Positions 1 to 11,560 of a stretch of DNA of 64,000 bases are shown one piece after another; the first letter of the stretch is position 1, and the number at the start of each line of letters is the position of its first letter. Under the pieces are notes generated by a model that saw nothing but the letters and a program-made list of their open reading frames with translations, did no database searches and was not told where the DNA came from. The stretch is from Aselliscus stoliczkanus (taxonomy: Eukaryota; Chordata; Mammalia; Chiroptera; Hipposideridae), in contig CM066734.1 in assembly GCA_033961575.1 (NCBI GenBank), positions 79,739,001-79,803,000 on the forward strand. The letters are read 5' to 3'. Both the position numbers and the translations under genes were made by a program.

Positions 1-335
1 GAGCTGCCGTTGAGCTGCCAACAGGTGGCAGCATGGCTCAGCTGGTGAGAAAATGTGCTCCTAACAACAAGGTGGCCCATTCGACTCCCACATGGGATGA
101 TGGGCTAAGCCTACCTGCATCTAAGATTGAACACGGCACCTTGAGCTGAACTGCCACAAGCTGAGGCTGAGTGGCCAGAAGCTGACTGGACTTGGAGCTG
201 AGCAAGCTGCGCCCTCCACAACTAACACTGAAGGACAACAACTTGGCTGTTCCCATTCCCCAATTCCCCAACACTGTTCCACTTCCCCAATTCCCCAATA
301 AAATCTTAAAAAACAACAACAGAAAAACAAATTAA
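1..335 (+). mobile_element. Long-form tRNA-derived bat SINE (cut by window start)
   Basis: The sequence begins inside the element at the gagctgccgttgagctgcc module, continues through tgtgctcctaacaacaaggt and ends with ...attccccaataaaatctt plus an A-rich tail. AATAAA followed by TCTT is the layout of T+ SINEs, which are Pol III transcripts that are polyadenylated. The 3' part resembles the terminal part of the copies at 22568-23013 and 36431-36878, while the 5' part resembles the short SINE at 336-505. It is rhinolophoid-bat-like. Confidence 0.75.
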
Positions 336-505
336 GGGCCAGCCAAGTGGCTCAGTTGGTTAAGAGCTCACTCAAGAGTGTGCGCTCTGAGCAACAGGGT
401 CGCCGGTTCTATTCCTGGCCTGAGCTGAGCTACTGCTGAGCTGTCAACAGGTGGCAGGATGGCTCAGCTAAAACAAAACAAAACAAAACAAACAAAAAAT
501 ACAAG
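336..505 (+). mobile_element. Short-form tRNA-derived SINE (ggctcagttggttaagagctc type)
   Basis: It starts gggccagccaagtggctcag, has A-box-like ggttaagagctc and B-box-like gccggttctattcc, and ends ggatggctcagct followed by an (AAAAC)n tail. It sits directly behind the first SINE's tail, so the two are arranged head to tail. The same type occurs at 14617-14785 and, on the minus strand, at 62471-62619. Confidence 0.8.
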
Positions 506-539
506 CAAATAAACAAAAAAAATTATTAATAGAATTAGT

Positions 540-1135
540 ATTTGACCCTGCAATCTTTCTCCTGGGTATCTACCCCCAAAAATCTGAAAACATTTATCCA
601 TAAAGATATATGTGCTCCGATGTTTATTGCAGCTTTATTTTTGGTGGCCAAGACATGGAAACAACCAAACTGTCCTTCGATAGATGATTGGATAAAGATG
701 TATTATATATACACAATAGAATACTATTCTGCCACAAGAAACGATGAAATAATGCCATTTGCAACAACGTGGATGGGTCTTGAGATTATTATGCTAAGTG
801 AAATAAGTCAGAAAAATTAGAGAACCCTATGATTTCACTAATATGTGGTATATAAAACTGAAAAAAGCAAAAGAACAAGAAAAACTATTGAAGAAACAAA
901 AAGTTATAGATACAGACAATAGTTTAGTGGTTACCAGAGGGTAAAGGGGAGGAGGAGTACTAGATGAGGGTAAAGGAAACAAATATATGGTGATGGAAGG
1001 ACAACTGACGCTGGGTCGTGAACACACAATGTGATATATAGATGATGTATTACAGAATTGTATTCCTGAAATATATGTAGCTTTACTAACAATGTCAACC
1101 CAATAAACTTTAATGAAAAAAAAAGAAAAAAAAAG
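540..1135 (+). mobile_element. LINE-1 3' end (ORF2 C-terminus plus 3' UTR), degraded
   Basis: The frame at 542-820 carries the L1 ORF2 C-terminal signature (CAPMFIAALFLVAKTWKQP, WIKMYYIYTIEYYSA, MLSEISQ). It is followed by a 3' UTR ending in atgtcaacccaataaacttt and an A-rich tail at about 1111-1136. This is 3' UTR type B of this window (gatgatgtattacagaattg), also seen at 40555 and 46840. The ORF is only a remnant. Confidence 0.85.
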
Positions 1136-1139
1136 AATT

Positions 1140-1584
1140 GAAGGGGGAGGAAGGAGCACATTGAGCTTTCACATGAAGAAATTCCATTGTGTTTTGGTTA
1201 ATGGAACGGAGTCTGGATCAGTCCGCCTGGATTGTCTACCAGATCTTCTTACAAGGTCTGTAATTGAGGCAAGGTACCTAAACTTGGTGTACTCTTTTTG
1301 TTAAATGGGGAAAACACTACGCCTACATTATAGGGTCGTTATAATGATTGAATGGTTTAATTTATGAAAACAATATAGTACATTCTATTCATGTTTCCCC
1401 CCTATTTGTTCGTCTGTTGAAAATGATTTCTTTTGGAGAATATATTCTATTTATGTGAACTAATATTGTAAAAATAATTTTAAATATATATCACAGGAGT
1501 CAAGAACTCATAATTTCAAGTCATTGTATTTTTTTCCAATGTGTTATTGTTTTTCAGGTCAATGAAGAGTCTCATGGCCTAAAA
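1140..1584. other. Intronic AT-rich stretch, nothing recognised
   Basis: No repeat family, exon or RNA gene could be recognised by eye; short open frames show no domain. Confidence 0.5.
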
Positions 1585-1790
1585 CAGTGATTTTTCTAAG
1601 CATAGCTCAGCATATACTGTATCAGAATTAATAAGCATAATTATTAAAAATGCAGATACTTTGACCTACGCTATATCTACTATATCGGCAGCCTGGATTT
1701 TTTGAATTGCCAGTGGTAACATACAAATGAATGCTATTTAGATTCATTTTTAAAGAGATCTGTTTAAGAGTAGCCTTCTTGAAGGAGGCC
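1585..1790 (+). mobile_element. Probable MER5A-like (hAT-Charlie) fragment
   Basis: It contains aacagtgatttttctaagca, a diverged atgcagatactttgacctac and a following ctggatttttt, in the order expected for MER5A-type MITEs. It is heavily diverged. Confidence 0.4.
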
Positions 1791-1894
1791 CCTATAATAT
1801 TCTATATGACTATATAAACTGCCATTAAAAGGAATTTTTTCACATTAAAATTTTTATTTTCAATTATTTTATCTTAAAGAAGTTTGAAGCAGTA

Positions 1895-2420
1895 TAGTTA
1901 GTTCGTGCTAAGAAACCTCAATGGCTCTTCGGTTCCTAGAGAAGTAAATAAAATACTTTTATTCTGGTATTAAAACCCTCCAAAATCTTGCACCAACATA
2001 CCATTACAGGCGTATAGTTCCATTGTCACACATACAGCAAAACCTAGACCATTCTCAGCTCTTTATTTTTCATCTTTGACAATAAATACTACGTCTCTGC
2101 TTTTACTTAATCAATTTACACAGCCCAACACGTCCAAATTTCATGACTTTATTTCACTACTATCTCCTGCATGAAACCTTTTGATTTTGTCACCTGGAAA
2201 TAATAACTATTTCTTCAGAGTCCACATTCATTTATTAATTTCCTTAATAGACCTGCTTTTAACTTTATCTTCCAATTACCTGTGTACCTACATAATTTCT
2301 CTTATGAGACTTTATACTTACTACAAACAGGAATTATTATTCATTTCCAGATATTGAATATTTCCTAGAATCGTGTCTTTCTAACAGTAGAAATTCAGTT
2401 ATTATAAAATAAATGTATAA
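1895..2420 (+). mobile_element. Ancient L2-like LINE 3' fragment
   Basis: Pieces such as ttaaaaccctccaaaatctt, cttgcaccaacatacc, ctcctgcatgaaacctttt and later aattacctgtgtacc follow the order of L2 3' sequence. It is strongly diverged and the boundaries are approximate. Confidence 0.4.
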
Positions 2421-3271
2421 ATGGAAATAAAGCTAATGTGAATACCACCTGAACATGAATTTGTTCAATCATTTATTTAATTATCCATTGATTGGTAAGA
2501 TCTATTTATGCCCATTTTACTCCATATAGGACATGAGATTAATATCACCATCAAGTGAATTAACATATTCATTAATAGAGCATTGAATATGAATTTATCT
2601 TTCCACATATCCAAAAAGTCTCTTTCATTTACTGTGTCTATGCCATACGATGGATATCAATGTAAACTTTCACACTTAGTTTTTTAAGAAACTAGGAAAA
2701 AGTCACTTTTTCATATTCTAATATCTGTAAACAAGGTAAATAAGGAAAGCATAATCATAAATCTGAAATAGTACCGTTCTTATGGAGATTAAACAGTAGC
2801 CAATTGTGTATGACACATATCTAAGGAATATAATAATGTTCAATACTTAGTTTAGTTGCTAATTCAAATGGTATCTACAAATAAAATAAGAGAAATAATA
2901 CATCTTACTAATGGGTTTCATTAAAATTCTCTGGTCTAACACTGAAAAATTATCACATCCCATCACTACAATGAAAATTAAAGGAAAAGTAAAATAGCAA
3001 TTAAAAAAACTAAGCCAGATTTAGGTAAAACTACTTTTCTAATTTTTCCTCAATTGTGATATATAATGCACAAATCATGGCTCCATGGGGATTTTCATAT
3101 AACGTACAATATTTATAAATAGTTCCATTTGTCAATTTTGCAGTGGTAGTATGAATGATGAGCTGGAGGTAAGGCTATCTCTTCTAACAAAATATCAAGT
3201 CTGTGGTCTTCATTGTAACTAGGAACATAGGATAAATGGAAGATTTACTTCTAAAGCAAGTGTGAATATTT
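2421..3271. other. Intronic AT-rich stretch, nothing recognised
   Basis: No recognisable repeat or gene. Confidence 0.5.
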
Positions 3272-3272
3272 A

Positions 3273-3319
<47 letters not shown>

Positions 3320-3320
3320 A
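3272..3320. repeat. (AAAT)n microsatellite
   Basis: About 12 uninterrupted tetranucleotide units. Confidence 0.97.
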
Positions 3321-3855
3321 TTATGGTTATCTTCCAGTCTTATAACTTTCCACATGCAAGATATTATAAGGGGAAAATACATTGCTTAATAATATATATA
3401 GTTTACTGAGGTTATTTACTAATACAAATTTTTCCAAAAATAGAAAAAATAAAATAAAACTCAAAATATATCGGTCTATACATATTTGGTCTATATTTTG
3501 TTAAAATAGGAATAAAAGAAACACTAAAGCCACTAGAGTATTCAATATTGGGGATTTAGCAATGTTTTTAAAGGAAATCTAAGGGAGAAATAATTTAGAA
3601 TCATCAAAGTGAGAAAAGAATCGATAAAGTCAAAATATATTTGTTAATTCTAAAATATTCAGTTGCCACTTGGTTGGAACACTAAAATAAAAAATGGGAA
3701 GGGGCTTTGTATCTAGAGCAAAACACATTTTGAAATAATTTGTCCCCTATATGCAATTATCTTTGGGAAATTAAAAAATAATGTATTCTTGACCTTCTAG
3801 TTTTGTTTTTGGTTGTAACAGAATGTCTTGAAAATAACTGAGCATGCTTTGATTT

Positions 3856-3858
<3 letters not shown>
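3321..3858. other. Intronic AT-rich stretch, nothing recognised
   Basis: No recognisable gene or repeat family. Confidence 0.5.

Positions 3859-3894
<36 letters not shown>
3859..3894. repeat. (CA)n microsatellite
   Basis: About 18 pure CA units. Confidence 0.97.
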
Positions 3895-3896
<2 letters not shown>

Positions 3897-4109
3897 TGTA
3901 TGTAATGTCAGGTGATGGAAATATGTTTAGGAAGAGTAAATATATATGTGGTAAAGAATTATATTAGTCAATGTAGAATTTTAATACTATGTAGTCTTAA
4001 AATTCAAATGCATAATATTTTATATTACATTCATATTTCCTAACAATGAATTTAATTAACTGACTGGAAATAGCCAGACATACTTTAAAACTCAGTTCCA
4101 CCAAAACTA

Positions 4110-4265
4110 TACTACTGAAAAATTAGTTTCTCCATGCCTCAGCTTTCTTAGCTTCAAATTAAAACTCTACTTGGAATGCTGAAGTGTTAAATAAGTACTG
4201 AATATAAACTACTTAGCCTTGTTCTTGGAATATACTCAGCACTCAATAACTATTAGTTATAAGTA
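4110..4265 (+). mobile_element. MIR SINE fragment (3' half)
   Basis: Diverged match to the MIR 3' half: ctccatgcctcagctttctt followed later by cttggaatatactcagcactcaataa. Boundaries are approximate. Confidence 0.5.
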
Positions 4266-4634
4266 ATGACTTGTCAAGGTCAATGGCTATATAGAGTGGA
4301 TATGTAAAAGTATATTGAAATATTTTATATAATATGCAGGCATGTGATATATAATATAGTATTACTCATTTTTACAGGTAGATAGAAAAACAAGAAGCTT
4401 CTTGTAGACTGTTTACAGCAACTTTTTCAAACAATTTATATTTATTTGTCATCTGGGAATTAGTTACTTAGTGAAAGCAAATGTATGTTTCTTGAAATAA
4501 GATAGATAGCCTAGGAAATTGACAACCCCCTCCAGGGTCCAAGGTAAGATGCCTCACTGGTTACACAAGTAACAAGTGACTGTATCCAGCATCTGCAGCT
4601 GGAGAAAAGCAAGAACCAGTTTCATCCAGCAAAA

Positions 4635-4646
4635 GAAATCCCTATG
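4635..4646. repeat. Left TSD of the L1 at 4647-5598
   Basis: gaaatccctatg, identical to 5599-5610. Confidence 0.93.
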
Positions 4647-5598
4647 GGACCCTGCTGCACTTGGTGGGACTGCAGATTGGTGCAGCCACTATGGAAGTCA
4701 GTATGGAGGTATCTCAAAGAACTGGAAATAGAGCTACCGTTTGACCCAGCAATTCCACTCCTAGGTATTTATCCTGAAAAAACCAAGACACTTATTCAAA
4801 AAAAGTTATGCACCCCGATGTTCATAGCAGCACAATTTACAATAGCTAAGACTTGGAAACAACCAAAATGCCCATCAGTAGATGACTGGATTAAGAAACT
4901 GTGGTATATTTATACAATGGAGTATTACGCCGCTATAAGGAAGAATGAAATCGTGCCATTTGCAATGATATGGATGGACCTAGAGACTATTATGTTGAGT
5001 GAAATAAGTCAGTCAGAGAAGGACAAATACCATATGATCTCACTCATATGTGGAATCTGAAAAACTGTATGAATGAGCAAAGTAAACAGAAACTGTCTCA
5101 TAGATATAGAGGAAAAATCAGGGTTGCTAATTGGGGGGGGGAATGGGGATGAGGGAGAAGGGGAAGGGATTAGACAGCAAAAATAGGCAACTACAATATT
5201 GCCACTGGGATAGGAAAAACAGTTTGGGGAATATAATTAATAATGTTGTAAATATTCTGTGGAATGTCAGATGATCATAGGTCTTGTTAGGGAGACCATT
5301 TCATGGATGGAGTAGAGGTTTGATCATTGCACTGTATTACTAAAGCGGAGGTGGTATACCTACTGTAATTGAATATATATAGATAGTCACGGGATGTGGA
5401 TTATACTGTGGAAGAGAGTCAGAGGAAGAGTAATAGATATATATGATATGGGGGGAGTGGGGTGGCGAATTGGGGGTGGGGGGGTTGTCACTTTGAGGGG
5501 TAAAATGTATAACTATTGCACTGTGTTGTACACCTGAAACTAATTAAAAATAAAATAAAATAAAATAAAATAAAAAAAGTAACATGAGAAAAAAAAAT
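4647..5598 (+). mobile_element. 5'-truncated LINE-1 insertion with perfect 12-bp TSD
   Basis: A frame at 4644-5060 shows the ORF2 C-terminus ([90 protein letters not shown]). The 3' UTR has two G-rich tracts and ends caactattgcactgtgttgt acacctgaaactaat, followed by an (AAAAT)n/A tail. Target-site duplications gaaatccctatg lie at 4635-4646 and 5599-5610. The ORF2 tail is intact over 138 codons, which suggests a fairly recent insertion. This is 3' UTR type A of the window. Confidence 0.95.
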
Positions 5599-5610
5599 GA
5601 AATCCCTATG
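5599..5610. repeat. Right TSD of the L1 at 4647-5598
   Basis: gaaatccctatg, identical to 4635-4646. Confidence 0.93.
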
Positions 5611-5734
5611 ACTAGAGACCTGACCTTTAGCTAATTTTAATATCATTACAATGTCATTTGCATTGCAGTTACTATGACTCCCATTATGCATCTGATACCA
5701 TAACAGTTCCGGAGAAACCAAATAAGAAAAGTGA

Positions 5735-6060
5735 GAAATGGAGGGTACCCCCCAGCGGAAGGAGATGAATGAACCACATCAATAAGATGTCACCCATTAC
5801 CATCCCAGGAAGAATAAATACCCCAGATCATGACTTCCTTGGTGTCACTCGTTCTTTGAGTTTGCCTGCACTTTCTTCTCAAGTTTGTACTTTCATTTAC
5901 AGTAAAATCACTCTTGCTTTCCTGCATCTGTCTCACTCTTGAATTTTTTCTTGTGAGGAGACAAGAACCCAGTCACCACTGCCATGGGTTGAGTCCTCTC
6001 TTGGACATCTCTGTGAGCCTCCAAAGACACTCTCATTGTCTCTAATAGTAATGGTGGAAG
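5735..6060 (+). mobile_element. Possible LTR remnant (endogenous retrovirus-like)
   Basis: The stretch has the feel of an R-U5 region: gaagaataaataccccagat, a cluster of ctttcttctcaagtttgt, and tctcactcttgaattttttc followed by ttgtgaggagacaagaaccc. No gag/pol/env or second LTR is adjacent. I cannot name the family and boundaries are uncertain. Confidence 0.35.
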
Positions 6061-6069
6061 ACGATGTAT

Positions 6070-6110
6070 GCGTGTGTGTGTGTGTGTGTGTGTGTGTTTG
6101 TGTGTGTGTG
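6070..6110. repeat. (TG)n microsatellite, interrupted
   Basis: About 20 TG units with one TTTG interruption; a small (GATATA)n-like run follows at 6152-6173. Confidence 0.95.
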
Positions 6111-6173
6111 CTTGAGGTGAAAAAAGATAGAGAATTGGCTTATGCCACAGTGATAGATATAGATATAGATAGA

Positions 6174-6975
6174 ACTTTTCATGATTTTGTTCTCAGGTTT
6201 TATATGTAATTATTTCACAATAATCTTGTGAGAAATCAGTTCTATTGTTGTCATATATTCTATGTGTAATAAAATATCCATGGACACTGGAAATAAAGAT
6301 AAGCATTTAGTATAAATTTCCACATGAGCACTATATTTTTATTTATTTATTATGAATATCTCTGCAGTGCTATGCCATATGACCAAATTTTAACATTTTG
6401 AGATATGTGTTCACTTATTACCAAACCAACAATTACCAATAAGAGATGTCTTTCAAATCTACAACTAACCATCAAGACTAAATAAAGCTAAACCTAAGAG
6501 TTAGGATTATTTGTGATGAAGATTTTAAGTGATAATAGGTCCAATCTCCATTAGTGATTTATCATTATAATTCTACAGGGTTAACAATTTTGTTGTTTTT
6601 GGCTTTATGTTTGTTGTTTGTATGTTCATGTTTATGCAGTTTATTTATAGGTATTAAAACTGTATCACTGTGAATCATAGTCATTTACACAGAAAAGTTA
6701 TATTACTGTAAATCTAAATATGTAATATGACCATTCTTTCAACGGACTTCCTACTTGCTCTAACATGTTTTAGATCCATAGGGTTACTGGACAGGTAACA
6801 AGTTAATTAATGCTTCCTTGTCATTATCTTGTGCTATATTAAAAGGTATTTATATTACTATATTTTTCATATAAAACTCCATTACAAAAGAGCAGATTAA
6901 TGGAAGATATGGAAAATAAAGGCTATTGATCAAACTATCTAGCCTATAAAGCTATGTCATGACTTTCACAAAAGA
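6174..6975. other. Intronic AT-rich stretch, nothing recognised
   Basis: No recognisable element. Confidence 0.5.
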
Positions 6976-7052
6976 TTATATATATATATAATATATAAAA
7001 GATTATATATATATAAAAGATTATATATATATATGTATATATATATATGTTT
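6976..7052. repeat. AT-rich low-complexity tract with a repeated aaaagattatatatat unit
   Basis: Three copies of agattatatatatat separated by short spacers, then (AT)n. Confidence 0.85.
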
Positions 7053-7383
7053 TGCAACTTCAGACACAAAACGACACAATCAATGGATAAGACAAAACTT
7101 CATTGGCAACTATAAAAATGAGTCATATTTAAAAGCATTATGTATCCAGAGAGCTATGTTTTAAGCTTTAAAATATGGATATGAAAATATTATGAAATAT
7201 AAGAAGGAACAAAATAAGAACAAAAGTTAATGAGGATATATTATCATACATGAAACGGGTCAGGACTACAAAGACACAGCGACAGAATATAATTGATATC
7301 GAATAATCATGTAGTTTACCAAGGTAAACATTCCTTCTACTGGAGCGATTAAGCATATGCACACATAAGATGATAGAATATTG

Positions 7384-7436
7384 ATGGGTGGGTGGGTGGA
7401 TGGATGGATGGATGGATGGATGGATGGATGGATGGA
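7384..7436. repeat. (GGAT)n microsatellite
   Basis: Four GGGT-type units run into about ten GGAT units; this explains the WMDG / SIHP repeat peptides on the two strands. Confidence 0.97.
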
Positions 7437-7534
7437 CCAATTCATACATAAAACAGGGCTATTGGAGAAGTTTAGTCTTTTGCATTTTAATCAGAAATCA
7501 TCTGTATCGGTTTCTGAATTAACTTTTGAAAACT

Positions 7535-7700
7535 GGTATAGCATAGTGGTTAATGTAATGCTTCTGAAGTAAAATTCCCTGGGTTCAAATTCCGATTTCT
7601 CAATTTACTAGTTGTAAGTTTTCCCCTCAGTAAAAGAGGAATGATGAAAATGATGAAGTAATGCTCATTAATGCTCAGAGCAGTTCAAGATATTTAGAAA
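7535..7700 (+). mobile_element. MIR SINE
   Basis: It reads tggtatagcatagtggttaa, then ccctgggttcaaattccg, then ttactagttgtaagttttcc, the tRNA-related head and core of MIR in order. Confidence 0.7.
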
Positions 7701-7724
7701 GTATACCATAGATGTTGGCTCTTT

Positions 7725-8210
7725 TATAGATTACCAATTACTGTAAAAAAAACAGTCCCCAAATTTGGTGACTTAGAACTCCGAACAGGAATTTACTATT
7801 TCGCAGAGTTTTAAGCATTGGCTGGGTGATTTTTCTGCTGGTCTTGGTTGGCTTCACTTACATGGCTCCATTCATCTCACAGAACTGCTGACACTAGGCT
7901 TGTACCCAATAGCCCCACAAGTCTGGGGCTTCGTATGGGAAGGCTGGACCTTTCTCTCCCCTGCTCTCATCCTGTAGAAGGCTAGACCAGGCTTCCTCAG
8001 AGTATGATGGTACCAGGGTTCCAAGAGGATGGGAGAGGAAGCGCAGGTCTTCAAAGGCCTTGACTACAGAAATTACACATCATTTCTGCCCCATCTATTA
8101 GTCAAGGAAAGTCACAAACCGGCCCAGATTCAAGGGTTGGAGAAATAGACTCTATCTATTGATGGAAGCAGCTTTAAGAATTTATGGTCCTGTTTTTATA
8201 CCCTACCATA
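7725..8210 (+). mobile_element. Ancient interspersed repeat of unresolved family (MER/MaLR type)
   Basis: It follows a familiar mammalian repeat order: ttactgtaaaaaaaacagtcccc, ttggtgacttagaactc, catggctccattcatctca, later tgactacagaaattacacatcat and cggcccagattcaagg. I cannot name it reliably. Confidence 0.45.
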
Positions 8211-9364
8211 GCTATTAATTTTACTCTGGCAACTGGCAGCTTAAATAGAAGTCTCTATGTCTGCATATAGAAAGAATGACAAAGATTCTTTAACAAGGTC
8301 TCTAAAAAAATTATTATAATAAGTGCAATATTGAGAATATGAAACTATACCTTATAGCCATGGTCCATAAGAAAATATATTTTTTCATATTTTCCCAAGA
8401 GGTCAGTGTATAGTACACTGACTGATGATACATAAAGGTAAGTAGCATTCTATATTTTTATTGTTGAGGTAGTAACTAATGTTAACCCTAGTATCTAACA
8501 CAAAGAAGTCATACTGTGAAAACAAACATACACATGTAATTTATATTTGCAACTAAACTACTTTATTTGTATATTGGTAACACTTTTTTTTTTTAATGAG
8601 GATAAGATCTGTCACTTACAATATATGGGATGCACATTTGTTCATTTCACATCCCTGGCAAACCATTGAAAAGCCATTCTGTACAGATGACTGTTCACTT
8701 GGGCATTTAAAATGATATTCACAAGATGAAACCTGATGAAATCAATCTCTTATAACCTTATTAGGCATGGGATTCATGGGAACACTGATATTAGTAAAGT
8801 AAATCCTTTTGTCTAAACTGGATTTTAGTTATTTAATATGTCACAGTCATGAGTTTGAAATGATTCTATGAAATTATAAGAAATATCACTGCTATTATAA
8901 TAATATAGAATCTTTGAAGTAATAGGAAGCTCTTTAAATCAGTGTGCACTGTCAGAATGGAAGAACGCCAAAGAAATCAATACGGTTAAATGTGAAGAGT
9001 ACTGGAAAGGGATTCCAAGCACCTGTATTGCAGCACTGGACCTTCCAAAAATTGGGTAGCCTTTGACATTTAGTTCAGTTTCTACTATCTTCATATAAAT
9101 ATAAATTCATTCAGATGTTGTCAAAAAGTCTTTGTCTATAGTGTAAATCATATACAAAGCTTTACTGAATTTTTCTACTGTCATTTAGTTATTTATTTTG
9201 TACAAACATATTTTTCTTGGCATAGGTAGAAATATGGTTGGGATTTAATATTTTGCCAGATAATAGATTGCTTACATTACAGAGATCTTGAGAAATAATA
9301 AAAAAGCTATGTTCAAAGTTTGTAAATATAGACATTAAAGATGATTTAGCAAATTAGTGGAAAA
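8211..9364. other. Intronic AT-rich stretch, nothing recognised
   Basis: No recognisable repeat or gene. Confidence 0.5.
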
Positions 9365-9380
9365 ATGTTTCCTGATTCTT

Positions 9381-9443
9381 TTTTTTTTATTCTTTTTTTT
9401 TTTAATTTAGTTTCAGGTGTACAACACAGTGCAATAGTTATAC
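9381..9443 (-). mobile_element. 63-bp LINE-1 3'-end insertion with perfect 16-bp TSD
   Basis: On the minus strand it is the last piece of L1 3' UTR type A (ataactattgcactgtgttg then tacacctgaaactaaatt) plus an A-rich tail. The direct repeat atgtttcctgattctt at 9365-9380 and 9444-9459 flanks it exactly. This is an extremely 5'-truncated but otherwise textbook retrotransposition event. Confidence 0.92.
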
Positions 9444-10305
9444 ATGTTTCCTGATTCTTAAATATAAGATCTATCTATAGATTTCTTTTTCACTAATTAA
9501 GGTTAAGCAAATGATTTATCTGTTATTCCCATTTGTTTTCCTGCACATAAAACTCCACACCCATTAAGACTGTAATGGTATACAATCTAATTTAACACAG
9601 ACACTTCATAAAGCTTTGCCTTTCATCCATTCTAAGAATAAAAAAATGAAGTTGTTGAATATCATAAAAATATGAAAGAAACTCCAGGCACATATTTAAT
9701 AAAGTAATAACTTCTTATAATGTACATTACAGAAGTTTAGCAAATGTGCATTTATTGGGACTAAATTGTATTCATTATAAATAATTAAGTTTCAAAACTC
9801 ATCAGTATTCCCATAGTATGTTATTTTCTATAAATTTTTTTTCTATCTAGAACCAATTCAAAATGACTGGCATGCCGAGAAATTAATAAACAAAGAGAAG
9901 TAGATATATAAAACCTGCTTCCAGAAACTGATAAAGTAACACAGACACTTTTATTTTAAAACATTCAATTAACAAAACCTAAATAGATAATAGTTTACAC
10001 AATCTTACAAAGAAATGAAAAACTAAAAGCTGTGGTAGTTTTACCTAACAATGGTTTTGCTATAACAACTTATGAAATAATTAAATGTAAGGCTGAGTAA
10101 TGTATACATGATGAAATACAATAGTTAAAGAGGAAGTCAGGCAAGATTATTATTATTTAAAAATGTGGAAATTATAACTCAGGGAAAATGTTAGCTAAAA
10201 AGTCAGGAAGAAATGATATTAGTATTTACAGATGAGTTTTCTATTAATAAAACAACATTTAAAAAAGAATCCTAATTTTGAAAATCAATATTGCAATGAA
10301 TTATC

Positions 10306-10560
10306 ATCATTTATTTATTTGTTTAAAAATATTTCTAAATATCTGTTGTGTGTTAGAACCATACTAGCCAGTGAATGTTCAGTCATGAATAAAACATGAA
10401 TAATCTCTGCCCTCAAGGAACTTTTAACATAGTAGGAAAGAGAAATAAGAAAGCAAATTACAACATACTTGTCTGAGAGTGGCTATCTCAGATTTGATTC
10501 AAGGACAGCTTCCTGAACAAAGTCATATTAGCTGGGAAATAAAGATAGCATAAGGGCAAC
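10306..10560 (+). mobile_element. Ancient LINE-like repeat, copy 1
   Basis: Starts with a tttatttatttg run, then ctgttgtgtgttagaacc, ctctgccctcaaggaactt, and later ctgggaaataaagatagc. The same family recurs at 10765, 15835, 33360 and 49540. It is L2- or L1M-related in style; I could not settle which. Confidence 0.45.
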
Positions 10561-10764
10561 AAAAAGTAGAAGTAAGAAGGATGTAGGGGACATCCTCCAT
10601 GTGGGGTCCCATGCTGTCAGTCTATGTAATGACAATTTTCAATGTGAGATCAGTAAATGATTTGAGAATTAGGAAAAGACAGCTATTTTGCTTGATAAAA
10701 CAACATCCTATAACTTGAAATTTGCTAAGAAAAAATATCTATTTGTAAAAAGGTACAATTCAAG

Positions 10765-10997
10765 AATTGTGATCATTCATTCATTCATTCATTCACTCAT
10801 TCTTCCAACAAATAATTATCGAGTACTTTTTATATGCAGGTGCATTTCTTGGCAACAAATTACAGTAAACTTTTTGCACTAGTGGAACTTACATTTCTAA
10901 GGTACACAAATAAGATAAACAAAGCAAAGTATATAGTCTTAAGGTGAGATATGCTGTGGAAAATAAAAATAAATGGCATAACTAAGGCCAAGTGAGG

Positions 10998-11031
<34 letters not shown>

Positions 11032-11560
11032 AAGTGCATACACACATGTTTAAGTAGGATGTTCAGGAAATACTTCTGAAAATATATTGGAGCAAATGGG
11101 ATTTATGATGCCATGGTAGGGAGACATGGATATTTTGGAAAGATGGTTTTAGGCAGAAAGAATGGCAAGTGTTAGAATCCTGGGGCTGGCACTCACCCAG
11201 AAAGTCAACGATTAACAAGGAAGCAAGTATACCTGGCAAAGCGAGTGAATCATAAAGCATTGGGAGATGAGTTCAGAAAAGAAGTGATAAAGGTCCAGGG
11301 TCTATAGGTATGTATCTTTTATCCTGGGCAAGATGGGAGTCATTAGAGGATTTCGAGCAGGGACATGATATCACTTGGAACATTTTAAAGAGATTCTTGT
11401 GGCCACTATGTTGAAAATAAACTGTAGGAATCTGAAACAGAAAACAAGGGGATTCATTAGAGATCGTTGCAATAATTTAATTACAAAAAATCCCTGGTGG
11501 TTTGGATCAAGCTGTTAGCAATGGAATGGGTGAGAAATAATTGGATTATATAGATACATC
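10765..11560 (+). mobile_element. Ancient LINE-like repeat, copy 2, with (ATTC)n and (TG)n tracts
   Basis: It opens with (ATTC)n at about 10773-10802, then caacaaataattatcgagta, later a (TG)n run (11000-11029), tttatcctgggcaagatggg, tttcgagcagggacatgat and gcaataatttaattac. The order matches the common mammalian repeat that contains a ttgagcaggggagtgacatg motif. Reading frames are lost. Confidence 0.5.

Noticed and set aside
4644..5060. 138-codon open frame
   Set aside because: It is the C-terminus of a 5'-truncated L1 ORF2, not a host gene; no start context or promoter.
7384..7436. Possible CRISPR-like or designed direct repeat
   Set aside because: It is a simple GGAT microsatellite with no spacers.
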